Shown here piece by piece: positions 57,001 to 64,000 of a stretch of DNA of 64,000 nucleotides. How positions within the stretch are numbered: the first letter of the stretch is position 1; each line of letters opens with the position of its first letter. Under the pieces are notes generated by a model. It saw nothing but the letters and a program-made list of their open reading frames with translations. It searched no databases and was not told where the DNA came from. Position numbers and translations under genes: made by a program. Location: contig OX031072.1 of the NCBI GenBank assembly GCA_943736015.1, positions 10,319,501 through 10,383,500 on the forward strand, given 5' to 3'. Origin of the DNA: Tridacna crocea (taxonomy: Eukaryota; Mollusca; Bivalvia; Cardiida; Cardiidae).

Positions 57001-58931
57001 ACAAAACATGATAGAACAGTTGAAATTACTCACATTTAATTTCTTGTTCAATATCTTTGGTCCTGTAAATATGAGTCTTTTTAAACACACATTGCCACCT
57101 GAGGGAAAGAAATAAGTTTGAGGCTTAGATACTTTCTCTGAAGTCACAATACAACTAAGGAGTGTAAATAACAATCATTGCCTTGTTATATACATGTACA
57201 TGTATATTGCAGCTTTGTGTATGTACTTTTTCAGTCTTGAGCAATTAACCCTTTACCACATAATTTTGACTATTAACAACTCTATGGATGAAGTATTTTG
57301 AAAACATAGTGGGAAAAGGAGAAAATGTTGGAAATCAGCATTTCCACAATGTTTCCATCACTGTGGCAGACAAATTTCATGTTTTAATCTGTATTTTTCA
57401 TTTGGCATCTGCAACTCCAATAAAGGCAAGTCCGAAACTTCCTCATTTAGTACAGAGTTAACTCTTTCCCTAACAACAAAATTTAGCATAGTCTAAATAG
57501 AAAGCACTAGCAGACAACAAAGTAATAAAAAATTGAAATTTAATTTGGGAAGGGTAGCAAACATTGTGGGAAAAGGAGAAAATGCTGGTTACCAGCATTT
57601 TCTCCTTTTTCCACATTGTTTTCAAAAGGCTTCTTTTTCAGGGTCATACAAAGTTGGGATTGTGTGGTAATGAGTTAAATGAAACAGATGATCAGAAACA
57701 ATTTCAGCTCCTAATAAAAAAAAAAATCTTATTGAGTTAAGTTTCTTTCCACCAGAAAAATCTCATTGTAACAAAGTAAATCCAAGATCAGACTGCATTT
57801 TCTGTGCAATCTGATCTTGATCTACACTGTCCATGTTTGGCACCAAACATAAAAACCAAGGATTAATGATTTTCTACATGGAACTGGGCAGAAAGAAAGA
57901 AAAGAGAACAACAGTAGGAAGGACTCTGTATTTACCCCAACAATTTTAATTTTTCAAGTGAACTGAACCTGACTGTATTATATACAGAAAGATTGTAAGG
58001 AGTGTCTTTATTTCATCACACATGAGTGATGGTGAATTTTCAGCATTTAAAAATATCATCTTGCTAGTCATCTGCTGTAATGTTTGAAAGTCAGAAGAAT
58101 GTACATACTGTAAGGAGAATGAAAGGGCTCACTCTACATGTGCATGCTAACTTTCACTTCACTCTTTACAACACAATCCCAAGTTTTACAGTTTAACAAT
58201 TTTATAACTAAAAACCAATTGAAAATATTGTGGGAAAAGAAGCAAATGCTAGTTAGCAGCATTTCCTCTTTTTCCCACACTGTTTTCTAGCACATCAAAG
58301 ACAAATTCAATCATTTAAGCCAAATAAATTTATATTGCTGTCTGCAATGCTTTCGATTTGGATGTCTACAACATCATGTGTTTTTTTTTTAACAAGAGGG
58401 CTAATGCACCCTTTAACCCTTAACCCTTTACATGCGCAGATCCAGACATCTTTCTCAGGGGGGGTCCCACCGAAAATGCACTCGTCTTATTGTATGATAC
58501 TTTGATTTCTGGATTTCAGTGGATGTACGAGTAAGCCGTTTACAAGAAAACTCAATATTTCCAGTTCTATACACGAGGAGGTCTCCACACTTTGAACCTT
58601 TTTTTTAAAATTTATGACTGTATTTTACATAAATTCTGTGCAATATCAAACCAGTCCCATTCGCGAATCTGACAACCTCTTCTTTGCCAAAGGGGAGGGG
58701 GGGTGCAGACCCCCCCCCTCTGGATCTCTACCAATGCTTTTGATTGGATAGGTCTAAAATTCTGTTGTGTTGTAAAGGATTAATTTGTATGTCAAGTTCC
58801 TCACCCAATGAAATGCATAACATGATTTCCATGGCAAACTGTGCTTTGGCATATAAAGACCTGAAAAGATACACAATGGAAGGAATTTGCTTACCTAGTG
58901 GTGTTTGACACAGCTTTCTCAGAAACATCAT
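42041..58931 (-). CDS. Deoxynucleoside kinase, thymidine kinase 2 / dNK family, ten exons
   Basis: Ten minus-strand exons: 58931-58895, 57098-57034, 56374-56297, 54621-54568, 53966-53877, 51857-51784, 50274-50186, 48794-48715, 47787-47707, 42169-42041. All introns are GT-AG, every phase agrees, and the sum is 777 nt (258 residues plus stop), matching TK2/dNK length. Residues 1-34 are basic with no acidic residue (MMFLRKLC...), like a mitochondrial leader. Then come the P-loop GNIGSGKST (39-47), EEPVQKW (63-69), YEDPKRW, the ERS motif in LMERSLYSA (114-122), the LID region RNRKEEQG (179-186), and EYLEGLHDLHEDWL. The enzyme phosphorylates deoxynucleosides for nucleotide salvage; mitochondrial location and substrate range are inference. 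The last exon is separated by a 5.5-kb intron holding a 4.1-kb inverted-repeat element, and its sequence is tandemly repeated downstream. Exon 10 and the short exon 1 are the least certain parts. Confidence 0.88.
42170..43072. other. Kinase last intron, right of exon 10
   Basis: No exon seen. AT-rich; a short (ACAGACAG) stretch near 42955 resembles a repeat tail. Confidence 0.45.
44445..45070 (+). mobile_element. Decayed type-1 MITE split by a foldback element
   Basis: Left part 44445-44579; the right arm resumes at 45032 with CCATATGCT. Confidence 0.5.
44580..45031. mobile_element. 452-bp foldback element with short tandem-repeat arms
   Basis: Exact 9-bp duplication CCATATGCT (44571-44579, 45032-45040). 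The left arm is a tandem of GGACAAAAGCCCACT; the right arm is the same in reverse (GGGCTTTTGTCC). The interior holds a hairpin fragment at 44740-44812. Confidence 0.85.
45086..45300 (+). mobile_element. Type-1 MITE, diverged
   Basis: Left TTAA, right GAGTTTA; weak core. Confidence 0.65.
47341..47606 (+). mobile_element. Type-1 MITE with duplicated core arm
   Basis: The right core arm occurs twice in tandem (47433-47465 and 47469-47501). ATTATGGG is paired with CCCATAAT. Confidence 0.75.
47820..48000. mobile_element. Partial MITE with ATGCTCTGGC end
   Basis: One end and the GGTCAGCCTGCAC centre match the 34400-34897 family. Confidence 0.45.
48019..48248 (-). mobile_element. Type-1 MITE, first of three
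   Basis: Complete, TTAA ends, perfect core. Confidence 0.88.
48245..48471 (-). mobile_element. Type-1 MITE, second of three
   Basis: Shares TTAA on both sides. Confidence 0.85.
48468..48627 (+). mobile_element. Type-1 MITE, third of three, shortened
   Basis: The left terminus is abbreviated after TTAA; the right end is CAGTTTAG. 88 bp from kinase exon 8. Confidence 0.7.
48826..48960 (-). mobile_element. SINE, truncated
   Basis: Body match only (CACCCAGTGCACCTATCCATG), next to kinase exon 8. Confidence 0.6.
48963..49360. mobile_element. GAGGGAGTG-ended MITE split by a type-1 copy
   Basis: Same family as 18171-18338. The inserted copy occupies 49002-49230. Confidence 0.7.
49002..49230 (-). 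mobile_element. Type-1 MITE, nested
   Basis: Complete with TTAA ends. Confidence 0.88.
49560..49641 (+). repeat. Repeat 3' end with hairpin CTGGCCTTCGGCCAG
   Basis: (ACGGAC)-like tract, then a perfect hairpin, then GCTAAAAA; matches the end of 35843-36368. Confidence 0.6.
50478..50703 (-). mobile_element. Type-1 MITE, old
   Basis: Diverged arms; the core still pairs (GGAGGAATTACTGG). Confidence 0.55.
50922..51135 (-). mobile_element. Type-1 MITE, diverged
   Basis: Left TTAA; the core includes CTAGTAACTAG. Confidence 0.6.
51232..51422 (-). mobile_element. tRNA-derived SINE, second family
   Basis: The minus-strand head has GTGGCTCAGTGGTAAAG (A-box-like) and the body has CTTGGGCAAGACACTTC, a motif seen in several metazoan SINEs. 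Confidence 0.6.
51500..51729 (-). mobile_element. TTAA hairpin MITE type 1, reference copy
   Basis: This well-preserved copy serves to define the family. TTAA sits at both ends, next to CCCATTACC and GGTAATGGG. Two unlike outer arms (about 80-90 bp) flank a near-perfect central inverted repeat of ~33-bp arms around GGTTACC. One arm carries GTGGTAATGGG and CAAAAGTAGGGATTG, the other GCAGACGACAAAATAAAGG. I call the copy + when the CACAATCCC end is on the left. There is no coding capacity. The TTAA target and terminal CCC are hallmarks of piggyBac-type elements, so this is probably a non-autonomous derivative. The core here has the CACTG/CAGTG paired variant. It lies 54 bp from kinase exon 6. 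Confidence 0.9.
51918..52113 (+). mobile_element. Type-1 MITE, diverged
   Basis: Left TTAA and core present; the right arm is decayed. Confidence 0.6.
52297..52390 (+). mobile_element. Type-1 MITE fragment
   Basis: Left arm with ACCAGACAATCCTAG only. Confidence 0.5.
52394..52622 (+). mobile_element. Type-1 MITE
   Basis: Complete; the core has CTTTGTGGG with CTCAAAG in the partner. Confidence 0.88.
52974..53097 (-). mobile_element. Type-1 MITE left half
   Basis: Arm with GCAGATAACAAACCCAG and one core remnant. Confidence 0.55.
53098..53326 (-). mobile_element. Type-1 MITE
   Basis: CTAG at the left, TTAA at the right, full core. Confidence 0.82.
53463..53661. mobile_element. ~200-bp foldback MITE, GTATTCACCAA ends
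   Basis: GGTCTGTATTCACCAATC at the left faces GGTTGGTGAATACGGACC at the right; CTTAAG repeats are inside. Confidence 0.75.
53662..53850 (+). mobile_element. Decayed type-1 MITE
   Basis: Core GGGAAAAGGAGAAATCACTT with a weak partner; adjoins kinase exon 5. Confidence 0.45.
54098..54280. mobile_element. Foldback MITE, GAGGGAGTGAT ends
   Basis: GCTCCAGATAGAGGGAGTG faces CACTCCCTCCTAACTGGAG; fourth copy of the family. Confidence 0.7.
54395..54545 (-). mobile_element. Decayed type-1 MITE
   Basis: One core arm and the right outer arm ending in GTGTTTAAC. Confidence 0.5.
54707..54902 (-). mobile_element. Type-1 MITE
   Basis: Left TTAA, full core, shortened right arm ending TTAT. Confidence 0.75.
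54899..55015 (+). mobile_element. Type-1 MITE left half
   Basis: Left arm and complete core; the right arm is absent. Confidence 0.7.
55099..55392. mobile_element. CATCTTTGC-ended TIR element, copy 2
   Basis: Exact 9-bp duplication TGGATACCA (55090-55098, 55393-55401). It sits in a type-1 core fragment (55068-55098 and 55402-55440). Internally deleted relative to 40186-40596. Confidence 0.9.
55823..56041 (+). mobile_element. Type-2 TTAA hairpin MITE
   Basis: TTAA ends. Perfect core around CGTGACG. Confidence 0.9.
56514..56743 (+). mobile_element. Type-2 TTAA hairpin MITE
   Basis: TTAA ends; near-perfect core around CGTCACG. Confidence 0.9.
57245..57461 (+). mobile_element. Type-1 MITE, core partly deleted
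   Basis: TTAA ends; shares the right TTAA with the next copy. Confidence 0.75.
57458..57678 (-). mobile_element. Type-1 MITE
   Basis: TTAA ends and a good core, tail-to-tail with its neighbour. Confidence 0.85.
57770..57845. repeat. Isolated type-3 core
   Basis: AAGATCAGACTGCA faces TGCAATCTGATCTTGATC. Confidence 0.6.
58158..58392 (+). mobile_element. Type-1 MITE, diverged
   Basis: TTCA left, TTAA right; the core has CTAGTTAG. Confidence 0.65.
58438..58732 (-). mobile_element. GGATCC-ended element, second copy
   Basis: Inverted relative to 4265-4567; G/C homopolymers near both ends. Confidence 0.7.
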
Positions 58932-59134
58932 TTGCCTTTGAAGTTTACATCATGTCAGTAAGCTAAAATGGAATATTATATTTATTCAAAACATGATACA
59001 ATATCAAGGTTCAGGAGCAAGTCATTTCAACATTTGTTTTCTATGTGTCTTCCCTTAGCCTATGAGAGCATCATCAGGCGTATTCCTTTGGCTACTCCAA
59101 ACATGCTCTAGATGATTGGAGTGTTTTAGCACAT

Positions 59135-60015
59135 TTGACCCCCGCCCCCCCCCCCCCCCCCCCCCCCCCAGATTTTGTCCCCCGGACTTTTGCCCCCTTA
59201 GGACACCACCTGCCACCTGGATGTTTGGCCCCCGGACATCTGCCAACCTTGGACATCTGCCTCCCAGACATCTGCTCCCTTAGGACTTGTGGCCCCCCCG
59301 CGACATGTGCCTGGATATCCGGATATCTGCCCCCTTAGGACATCTGCCCCCTGGACATCTGCCCCTCAGTTTGTTCACAACTTGGATGTCTAGCTCCTTT
59401 AAAGGACAATCTCAAAAAAGCAACTTTGAGATATACACGTATATTGTACATGGTAATTTTGACCAGCACTATGAAAAAGACCTCTCAGCTGTTGTATCGT
59501 TAAGTGCTATTTTGTTGAAAATCTTTGGCTGATTAATTGATTTCAGTTTTAGTATCAAACTTCCAGTATGATAACTATAGAGTCAGTTACTCATCTGGCA
59601 CGCCTGCTGTAAACCCCGATAAAAAATTCATTTTTTGCATTTTAAGAAAAATAAAGCAAAATTCAGGATGTTATTAGTTCTTCAACATCATTTAGAAGAG
59701 GCCTATTGTTTTCCAGGAGGCAGTTGTCCTATGGGGGCAAATATCCAGGAGCAGATATCCTACCAGGGCAAATGTCCGGGAAGGGATGTCCTAAGAGGGT
59801 GAATGTCCAGGGGGCAATTGTCCGCGGGGGCAAATGTCCTACGGGGGCAGATGTCCTACGGGAGCGAATGTCCAGGTGGCAGATGTCCTAAGGGGGCAGA
59901 TGTCTTAAGGGGGCATATGCCTGGGGGACAGATGTCCAGGGTGTAGGTGTCCTACGGGGGCAAAAGTCCGGGGGACAAAAGTCCAGGGGGCAGATGTCCA
60001 GGGAGCAAATATCCT
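59135..60015. mobile_element. ~880-bp foldback element with minisatellite arms
   Basis: The left arm (59135-59378) is made of GGACATCTGCCCCCTTA-like units. The right arm (59712-60015) is the same in reverse (GGGGGCAGATGTCC). The outer tips correspond (TTTTGTCCCCCGGACTTTTG). The interior is unrelated unique sequence. Confidence 0.8.
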
Positions 60016-60437
60016 GATATTTCCTTCAGAACATGTCTGATTGTGCACCTGCTGAACTGTTGCTAGGTAATACAAGATGATCGATTTCTTCATGGCAAAA
60101 AGTGCAATTATCTTTTTAACGATATGAATGCCACAAATAGGACCATTATAGACTTGTCTCTACTCCCTATCTACAGCTAATAATCATATCCTCCACTAAC
60201 ACAAACATGACAGTAGCTCTTGCAACTGCCATCATGGCTACGTACATTCATTTTAGTATTGATTAGATTAATATTCCGAAAATGCTCAATCCAGAACACA
60301 ATTCTAGAACAACTTTTATGTGTTCTGGATCATCATGTGTGTGATATACAACTACTGAGTATGTAAAAATATTAAGAAAGTTTAATCTTTTCACAGATTT
60401 TGTATTTATTCCAATTTCCAGGTTGAAAATAATTGCA
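60016..60437. other. No gene seen
   Basis: AT-rich spacer without recognisable repeat or exon. Confidence 0.5.
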
Positions 60438-60665
60438 TTAACCCATTAATACCACACAATCCCTACTTTTGACGACCCTGAGGAAGAAGCCTATAGAAAA
60501 CATTGTGGGAAATGGGGAAAATGCTGGTTACCAGCATTTTCTCCTTTTCCCACAATATTTCTACCCTTCACAAGACAAATTTCAAATTTTCAGTCACTTT
60601 TATTTTGTCGTCTGCAAATACTTTCAATTTGGACAAGCCAAAAATGTTGTTGTTTGGTAGAGTAA
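60438..60665 (+). mobile_element. Type-1 MITE
   Basis: TTAA left, GTAA right; near-complete core. Confidence 0.82.
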
Positions 60666-61633
60666 ACAAAATATGACGGCATAATACCGTAAAACGCCCC
60701 TCTGCTATACAGCCAATGCTTACATGTGGCATTGTTTTTTTCTGTTAAAAGAGGAAATTTAATGAAATTTTCAACTTCATTCCGTTGAAAAATATTGTAT
60801 TTTATGTATACGAAATGAATCCATAAACCAGTTGCAATTTTTTGACACATAATTTTGATTTTCATGGGTTTTCGCGATTTATGGCGGGGCGTTTTACGGT
60901 ATTATGCCAATATGACTTCCCAAAGAAAATTCTGTGCATCTTCCAAGCTAGGGTGTTTTAAAAATGCGATTATACTCAAAATTAAAGACGTTTTCTTTTT
61001 CTTTTAAATCATCAGCTTATACCGGGTATCAGTGATATCACGACAGATATAGAGGCCGAACAAACTGCATTGAAATCAATCTGTTAAAAAGGTATCCGTA
61101 CCTTATTATCATACAAAATACACAAAGTTACTCATCCGACACATCTTTTCTAAAATTTTAAGTATTCAAAATGTCATCAACGTGGAGCTTTGTCAGCGGA
61201 TTTGTGATTTCGTAACTCGCGGAAACTGATGACAGTTCAGTGTGGTCATATCAAAGTACCCGAAGTATTTCATTCGTGAGACATAATTTAACGATGAACA
61301 ATTTTATCATTTTGAAAATATTCTGGCATCAATATTGATTTAATTACTATAAGTTGTTTTTCTAGGACAAATATGACATTAAACTCAACGCGAAAATTAA
61401 TTTTTGGCAATATTATATTCACTCATAACATTATCGTAGCGAGCAAGTCATGACATGAATCAATAAACAACTGATATTTCACGTCTATTTATAGGTATCA
61501 GCGATAATATCCTGTCAAAGTTCATCTTCATTGCGCTGATTCGGATGTTAAATCTGTTCAACAAAATTTTGTGAGGAGAGAAAAGCTTCTTGTCTCTATC
61601 TACAACAGATCTACTTTGTTGATAAACCGGATA
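60666..61633. other. Upstream region of the BTB-FG gene
   Basis: Contains an inverted pair CGTAAAACGCCCC (about 60689) and GGGGCGTTTTACGG (about 60886). The promoter presumably lies within; no core promoter motif is convincing. Confidence 0.4.
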
Positions 61634-61645
61634 ATGGATCACGAG
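61634..61645 (+). CDS. Possible first coding exon of the BTB-FG gene (MDHE)
   Basis: An ATG in fair context (ATAATGG) followed by three codons ends at a usable donor GTGCGT (61646). Splicing to 62406 would be in phase and give MDHE before the BTB domain. Very short first exons are common in KCTD genes. There is no independent support and other upstream ATGs are possible. Confidence 0.3.
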
Positions 61646-61954
61646 GTGCGTACTTTCGTTTATGGTTGAACCCTTGAAATAGAAAACGAAAGTAGGATGG
61701 CCTGAGATCAGCCGAGATGTAAAATTGTTTTGCACAAGTGCTAATAAATTCGCTGTATTCTCTCCTTAAAATCACCATGTAAAATATGAAACCTATGTTT
61801 TAGGTTCTCTAACAGTCCATCGCTTAAAATTGCTTCTTGAACATACCGGTAGTTTTTCAGTCAAAAATTTACTGTAGCTGATAGATCTAGAATCTAGATT
61901 TAATTTTAAGATAGATCTAGATCTATTTCCCATCAAACAGAGGGAAGTATGTTC

Positions 61955-62020
61955 ATATCAGTCAGTGTAGATCAAAGATCTGATTTAACATTCTGTACAG
62001 TCAGATTTTGATCTACACTT
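61955..62020. repeat. Isolated type-3 core
   Basis: GTGTAGATCAAAGATCTGA faces TCAGATTTTGATCTACAC, followed by a G homopolymer to about 62044. Confidence 0.65.
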
Positions 62021-62189
62021 TTGGGGGGGGGGGGGGGGGGGGGGAGCAAATCTAAGTGTTGTCATCAAGTATAGATTAGAAGTAGGCCTAGTCCAGATTA
62101 AAAAAAGAAAAAAGGCAGCATAATTTTACACTTTTATCAAGTGTCAAAACTTAAAATTTAAATAACCATTATGATTTAACTAATTTAGT

Positions 62190-62326
62190 CACTCATTGAA
62201 GGGTAGAAAATATTGTGGGAAAAGGAGAAATGTTGATTACCAGCATTTTCTCCTTTTCCCATAATGTTTTCATGAAGCCTTTTCCTAACGGTATTTAAAA
62301 CTAAGGATAGTATGGCAAAGGGTTAA
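62190..62326 (-). mobile_element. Type-1 MITE, left arm lost
   Basis: Core and right arm ending GGGTTAA, 80 bp before the BTB exon. Confidence 0.75.
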
Positions 62327-62405
62327 ATCCCATTACAGTAATTTTTAAATCACATTCATTTTCAGTTCTGGGAGATATTGCACAGTTACTATTTTTCTAC
62401 TCTAG

Positions 62406-64000
62406 GTGGAGTTTCCAGACGTAATCAAACTCAATGTAGGTGGAAGCCATTATACAACACTTTTGTCTACTCTTACGAAAGACGCGGACAGCAAACTGGC
62501 AGCCATGTTTACTGGAACACTTCCTGTCTACAAGGATAAAGATGACAGATACTTTCTCGATGGCGATGGAAAACTTTTTCAATATATTCTTGACTACCTA
62601 CGAGCTGATGTCCTCCCATATCAAGTTATTCCAAACACTGGTGGATTTGGATTTAGTGGTCCTACTAACTTTCCAAATGGGATTGATAAAACTTTCATGG
62701 CACTTTATAAAGAAGCAGTTTTGTTTGGTCTTAAAGGACTTGTATGCCACCTTGAACAATACAAAGGAATATATGTAGAAAAGCAGCTGGAGAGTTTCCG
62801 TGAATCCAAAGCTGGCTATGATGAATGCATGTCAAACATATTGCAATCTGTTCCCATAAAATCAATGCTTGGAAGCTCTTACACCATTGTGGTGCTTAAG
62901 CAGACAGTGGATGGGCAGCCAGCAAAATGCTGCGAACATACCTGTACTTACAATTACCCATCCAACAGTTTTTTCAAACCACCCCAAGTATTCCAGAAAG
63001 ACATGGCAATAGTAGAAGTTCCATTTGTAATGGATCACACAGTTCTCAATTGCCTGTACATAGATTTGACACGCATTGGTTTTAGTGTCAATTGTGGTAT
63101 GACAGAGTGTAATTTTCTGTGTGAGAGGGAGCCGAGAAATGTATTTGGATCGTCTCCATTTGGACCAAGAGCCCGGAGACAGTGCTGTGGGGAACCAGTA
63201 TATTACGTACAGATCAACTGGTCTTTAGCACCATTTGGGGCTGCGTTTAGTAACCAAGGTTTCTCATTTGGAGGAGGACAGACTGTATCTTCACCTTTTG
63301 GTGGGCCGGCTGGATTTAGCAGCAAAGCACAGACTGGATGTTTTGGGAACCCACAAAGTAATAAAGGTGGGGGTAGTCTATTTGGTTCTCAGCAAAGCAA
63401 TGCAGGTCAGCAAAACAGTCAAGGCACTTTTGGATTTGGTCAGAGTGGATTTGGGCAAAGTGGGACTGCAGGAGGAGGTAACCCTTTTGGTTCTCAACAA
63501 AGCAGCTTTGGCCATACAGGATCGTTTGGTGCTCAACAAAACAGTCAGACTGGTTTTGGATTTGGCCAAAGTGGGGTAGGTGGGGGAGGTGGTACTTTTG
63601 GTTCTCAGCAAAGCAGCTCTGGACAGACAGGATTGTTTGGTTCCCAACAAAACAGTCAGACTGGTTTTGGATTTGGTCAAAGTGGGTTTGGTGGGGGAGG
63701 TGGTACTTTTGGTTCTCAGCAAAGCAGCTCTGGACAGACAGGATTGTTTGGTTCCAAACAAAACAGTCAGACTGGTTTTGGATTTGGTCAAAGTGGGGTT
63801 GGTGGGGTAGGTGGTGCATTTGGTCCTCAGCAAAGTAGCTCAGGACAAACTGGGTTTGGAGGAGTCTTTGGAAGTGGAACTAAAACAGTTTCAGGTCAAA
63901 GTGCATTCACTTTTGGCCAAGCAAAGGGCAATCAGAGCTCTGGATTCAATTTTGGCCAGGCATCACAAAATCAACAGAGCCAAGTTAAGGAAAATCAGAG
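62406..64000 (+). CDS. KCTD-type BTB/T1 domain fused to FG-repeat region, 5' part, runs off window
   Basis: An open frame begins after the acceptor CTCTAG at 62404-62405 and stays open for 531 codons to the window edge. The first ~105 codons form a KCTD/T1-type BTB domain: IKLNVGGSHYTT, STLTKDADSKLAAMF, YFLDGDGKLFQYILDYLR, then KEAVLFGLKGLV. A ~170-residue cysteine-containing region that I do not recognise follows. From about 63230 on, the protein is Gly/Gln/Ser/Phe-rich with about 27 FG dipeptides (FGFGQ, LFGS, TFGQ), like nucleoporin FG domains. Part of it is built from 111-bp tandem units. BTB/T1 domains usually oligomerise and many bind Cullin-3; FG domains usually phase-separate or bind transport receptors. 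The combined role is unknown. The start codon is upstream and the end lies outside. Confidence 0.85.
   Translation, partial: MEFPDVIKLNVGGSHYTTLLSTLTKDADSKLAAMFTGTLPVYKDKDDRYFLDGDGKLFQYILDYLRADVLPYQVIPNTGGFGFSGPTNFPNGIDKTFMALYKEAVLFGLKGLVCHLEQYKGIYVEKQLESFRESKAGYDECMSNILQSVPIKSMLGSSYTIVVLKQTVDGQPAKCCEHTCTYNYPSNSFFKPPQVFQKDMAIVEVPFVMDHTVLNCLYIDLTRIGFSVNCGMTECNFLCEREPRNVFGSSPFGPRARRQCCGEPVYYVQINWSLAPFGAAFSNQGFSFGGGQTVSSPFGGPAGFSSKAQTGCFGNPQSNKGGGSLFGSQQSNAGQQNSQGTFGFGQSGFGQSGTAGGGNPFGSQQSSFGHTGSFGAQQNSQTGFGFGQSGVGGGGGTFGSQQSSSGQTGLFGSQQNSQTGFGFGQSGFGGGGGTFGSQQSSSGQTGLFGSKQNSQTGFGFGQSGVGGVGGAFGPQQSSSGQTGFGGVFGSGTKTVSGQSAFTFGQAKGNQSSGFNFGQASQNQQSQVKENQ
63480..63830 (+). repeat. 111-bp coding tandem repeat in the FG region
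   Basis: The TTTGGTTCTCAGCAAAGC-type phrase recurs at about 63486, 63597, 63708 and 63819, a period of 111 bp or 37 codons. The middle two units differ at only a few bases. The period is a multiple of three, so units can be added or lost without breaking the frame. Confidence 0.9.

Noticed and set aside
1750-62045. G or C homopolymers (about 1750, 50342, 59149, 62022) as functional G-quadruplex sites
   Set aside because: They are simple homopolymers, often inside MITEs and prone to sequencing error. No conserved context is visible.
251-62326. Many short frames with a recurring peptide (KGENAG, QHFLLFPQCF)
   Set aside because: The peptide is a translation of the MITE core hairpin in various frames. 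Starts and stops vary from copy to copy, so this is not a protein family.
251-62326. Calling the MITE hairpins microRNA genes
   Set aside because: The stem is long and near-perfect, but nothing in the sequence shows transcription or processing. Left as a testable idea.
63316-63833. Two long antisense open frames over the FG repeat
   Set aside because: They arise because the 111-bp in-frame repeat keeps other frames open. Composition is odd and the sense frame is clearly the real one.

Overview
The window looks like animal nuclear DNA: AT-rich, split genes with GT-AG introns, no operons and very dense small repeats. The repeat content (tRNA-derived SINEs, dispersed 'GCCTGCGCAG'-type MITEs) and the proteins suggest a mollusc, most likely a heterodont bivalve. 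That assignment is inference from style and was not checked by a search.

Four genes can be supported. (1) A secreted carboxylesterase/cholinesterase-like enzyme, two coding exons on + (7122-8668, 10690-10900). (2) ZNHIT2, three exons on - (19669-15027), rebuilt as a 399-residue protein with a HIT zinc finger. (3) A mitochondrial-type deoxynucleoside kinase (TK2/dNK family), ten exons on - from 58931 to 42041, rebuilt as 258 residues with every splice phase consistent. (4) The 5' part of a gene on + (62406 to the window end) joining a KCTD-type BTB/T1 domain to a long nucleoporin-like FG-repeat region. The genes have no evident shared pathway.

The rest is repeats. Over 60 copies or fragments of a ~230-bp hairpin MITE flanked by TTAA fill roughly a fifth of the window. 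They sit in introns, next to exons and inside each other, and many abut head-to-tail and share one TTAA. Two further TTAA families occur; one shares the hairpin core while its outer arms are unrelated. TTAA targets and CCC ends point to piggyBac-type mobilisation, but no transposase is visible.

From about 14.8 to 39.2 kb lies a direct tandem triplication. Unit A (about 14790-26500) carries the intact ZNHIT2. Unit B (about 26508-37045) carries a broken ZNHIT2. Unit C (about 37056-39215) is heavily deleted. Both unit junctions fall in or at a TTAA hairpin element. The units serve as filled/empty-site controls for insertions of TTAA MITEs, a ~505-bp TIR element with a 9-bp target duplication, a SINE with an 11-bp duplication, a TA MITE and a long-TIR element.

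By region: 0-7 kb repeats; 7-11 kb esterase; 11-15 kb repeats; 15-39 kb triplication with ZNHIT2; 39-42 kb nested repeats and a tandem array derived from the last kinase exon; 42-59 kb kinase gene with a 4.1-kb inverted-repeat element in its last intron; 59-60 kb a foldback element with minisatellite arms; 61.6-64 kb the BTB-FG gene.
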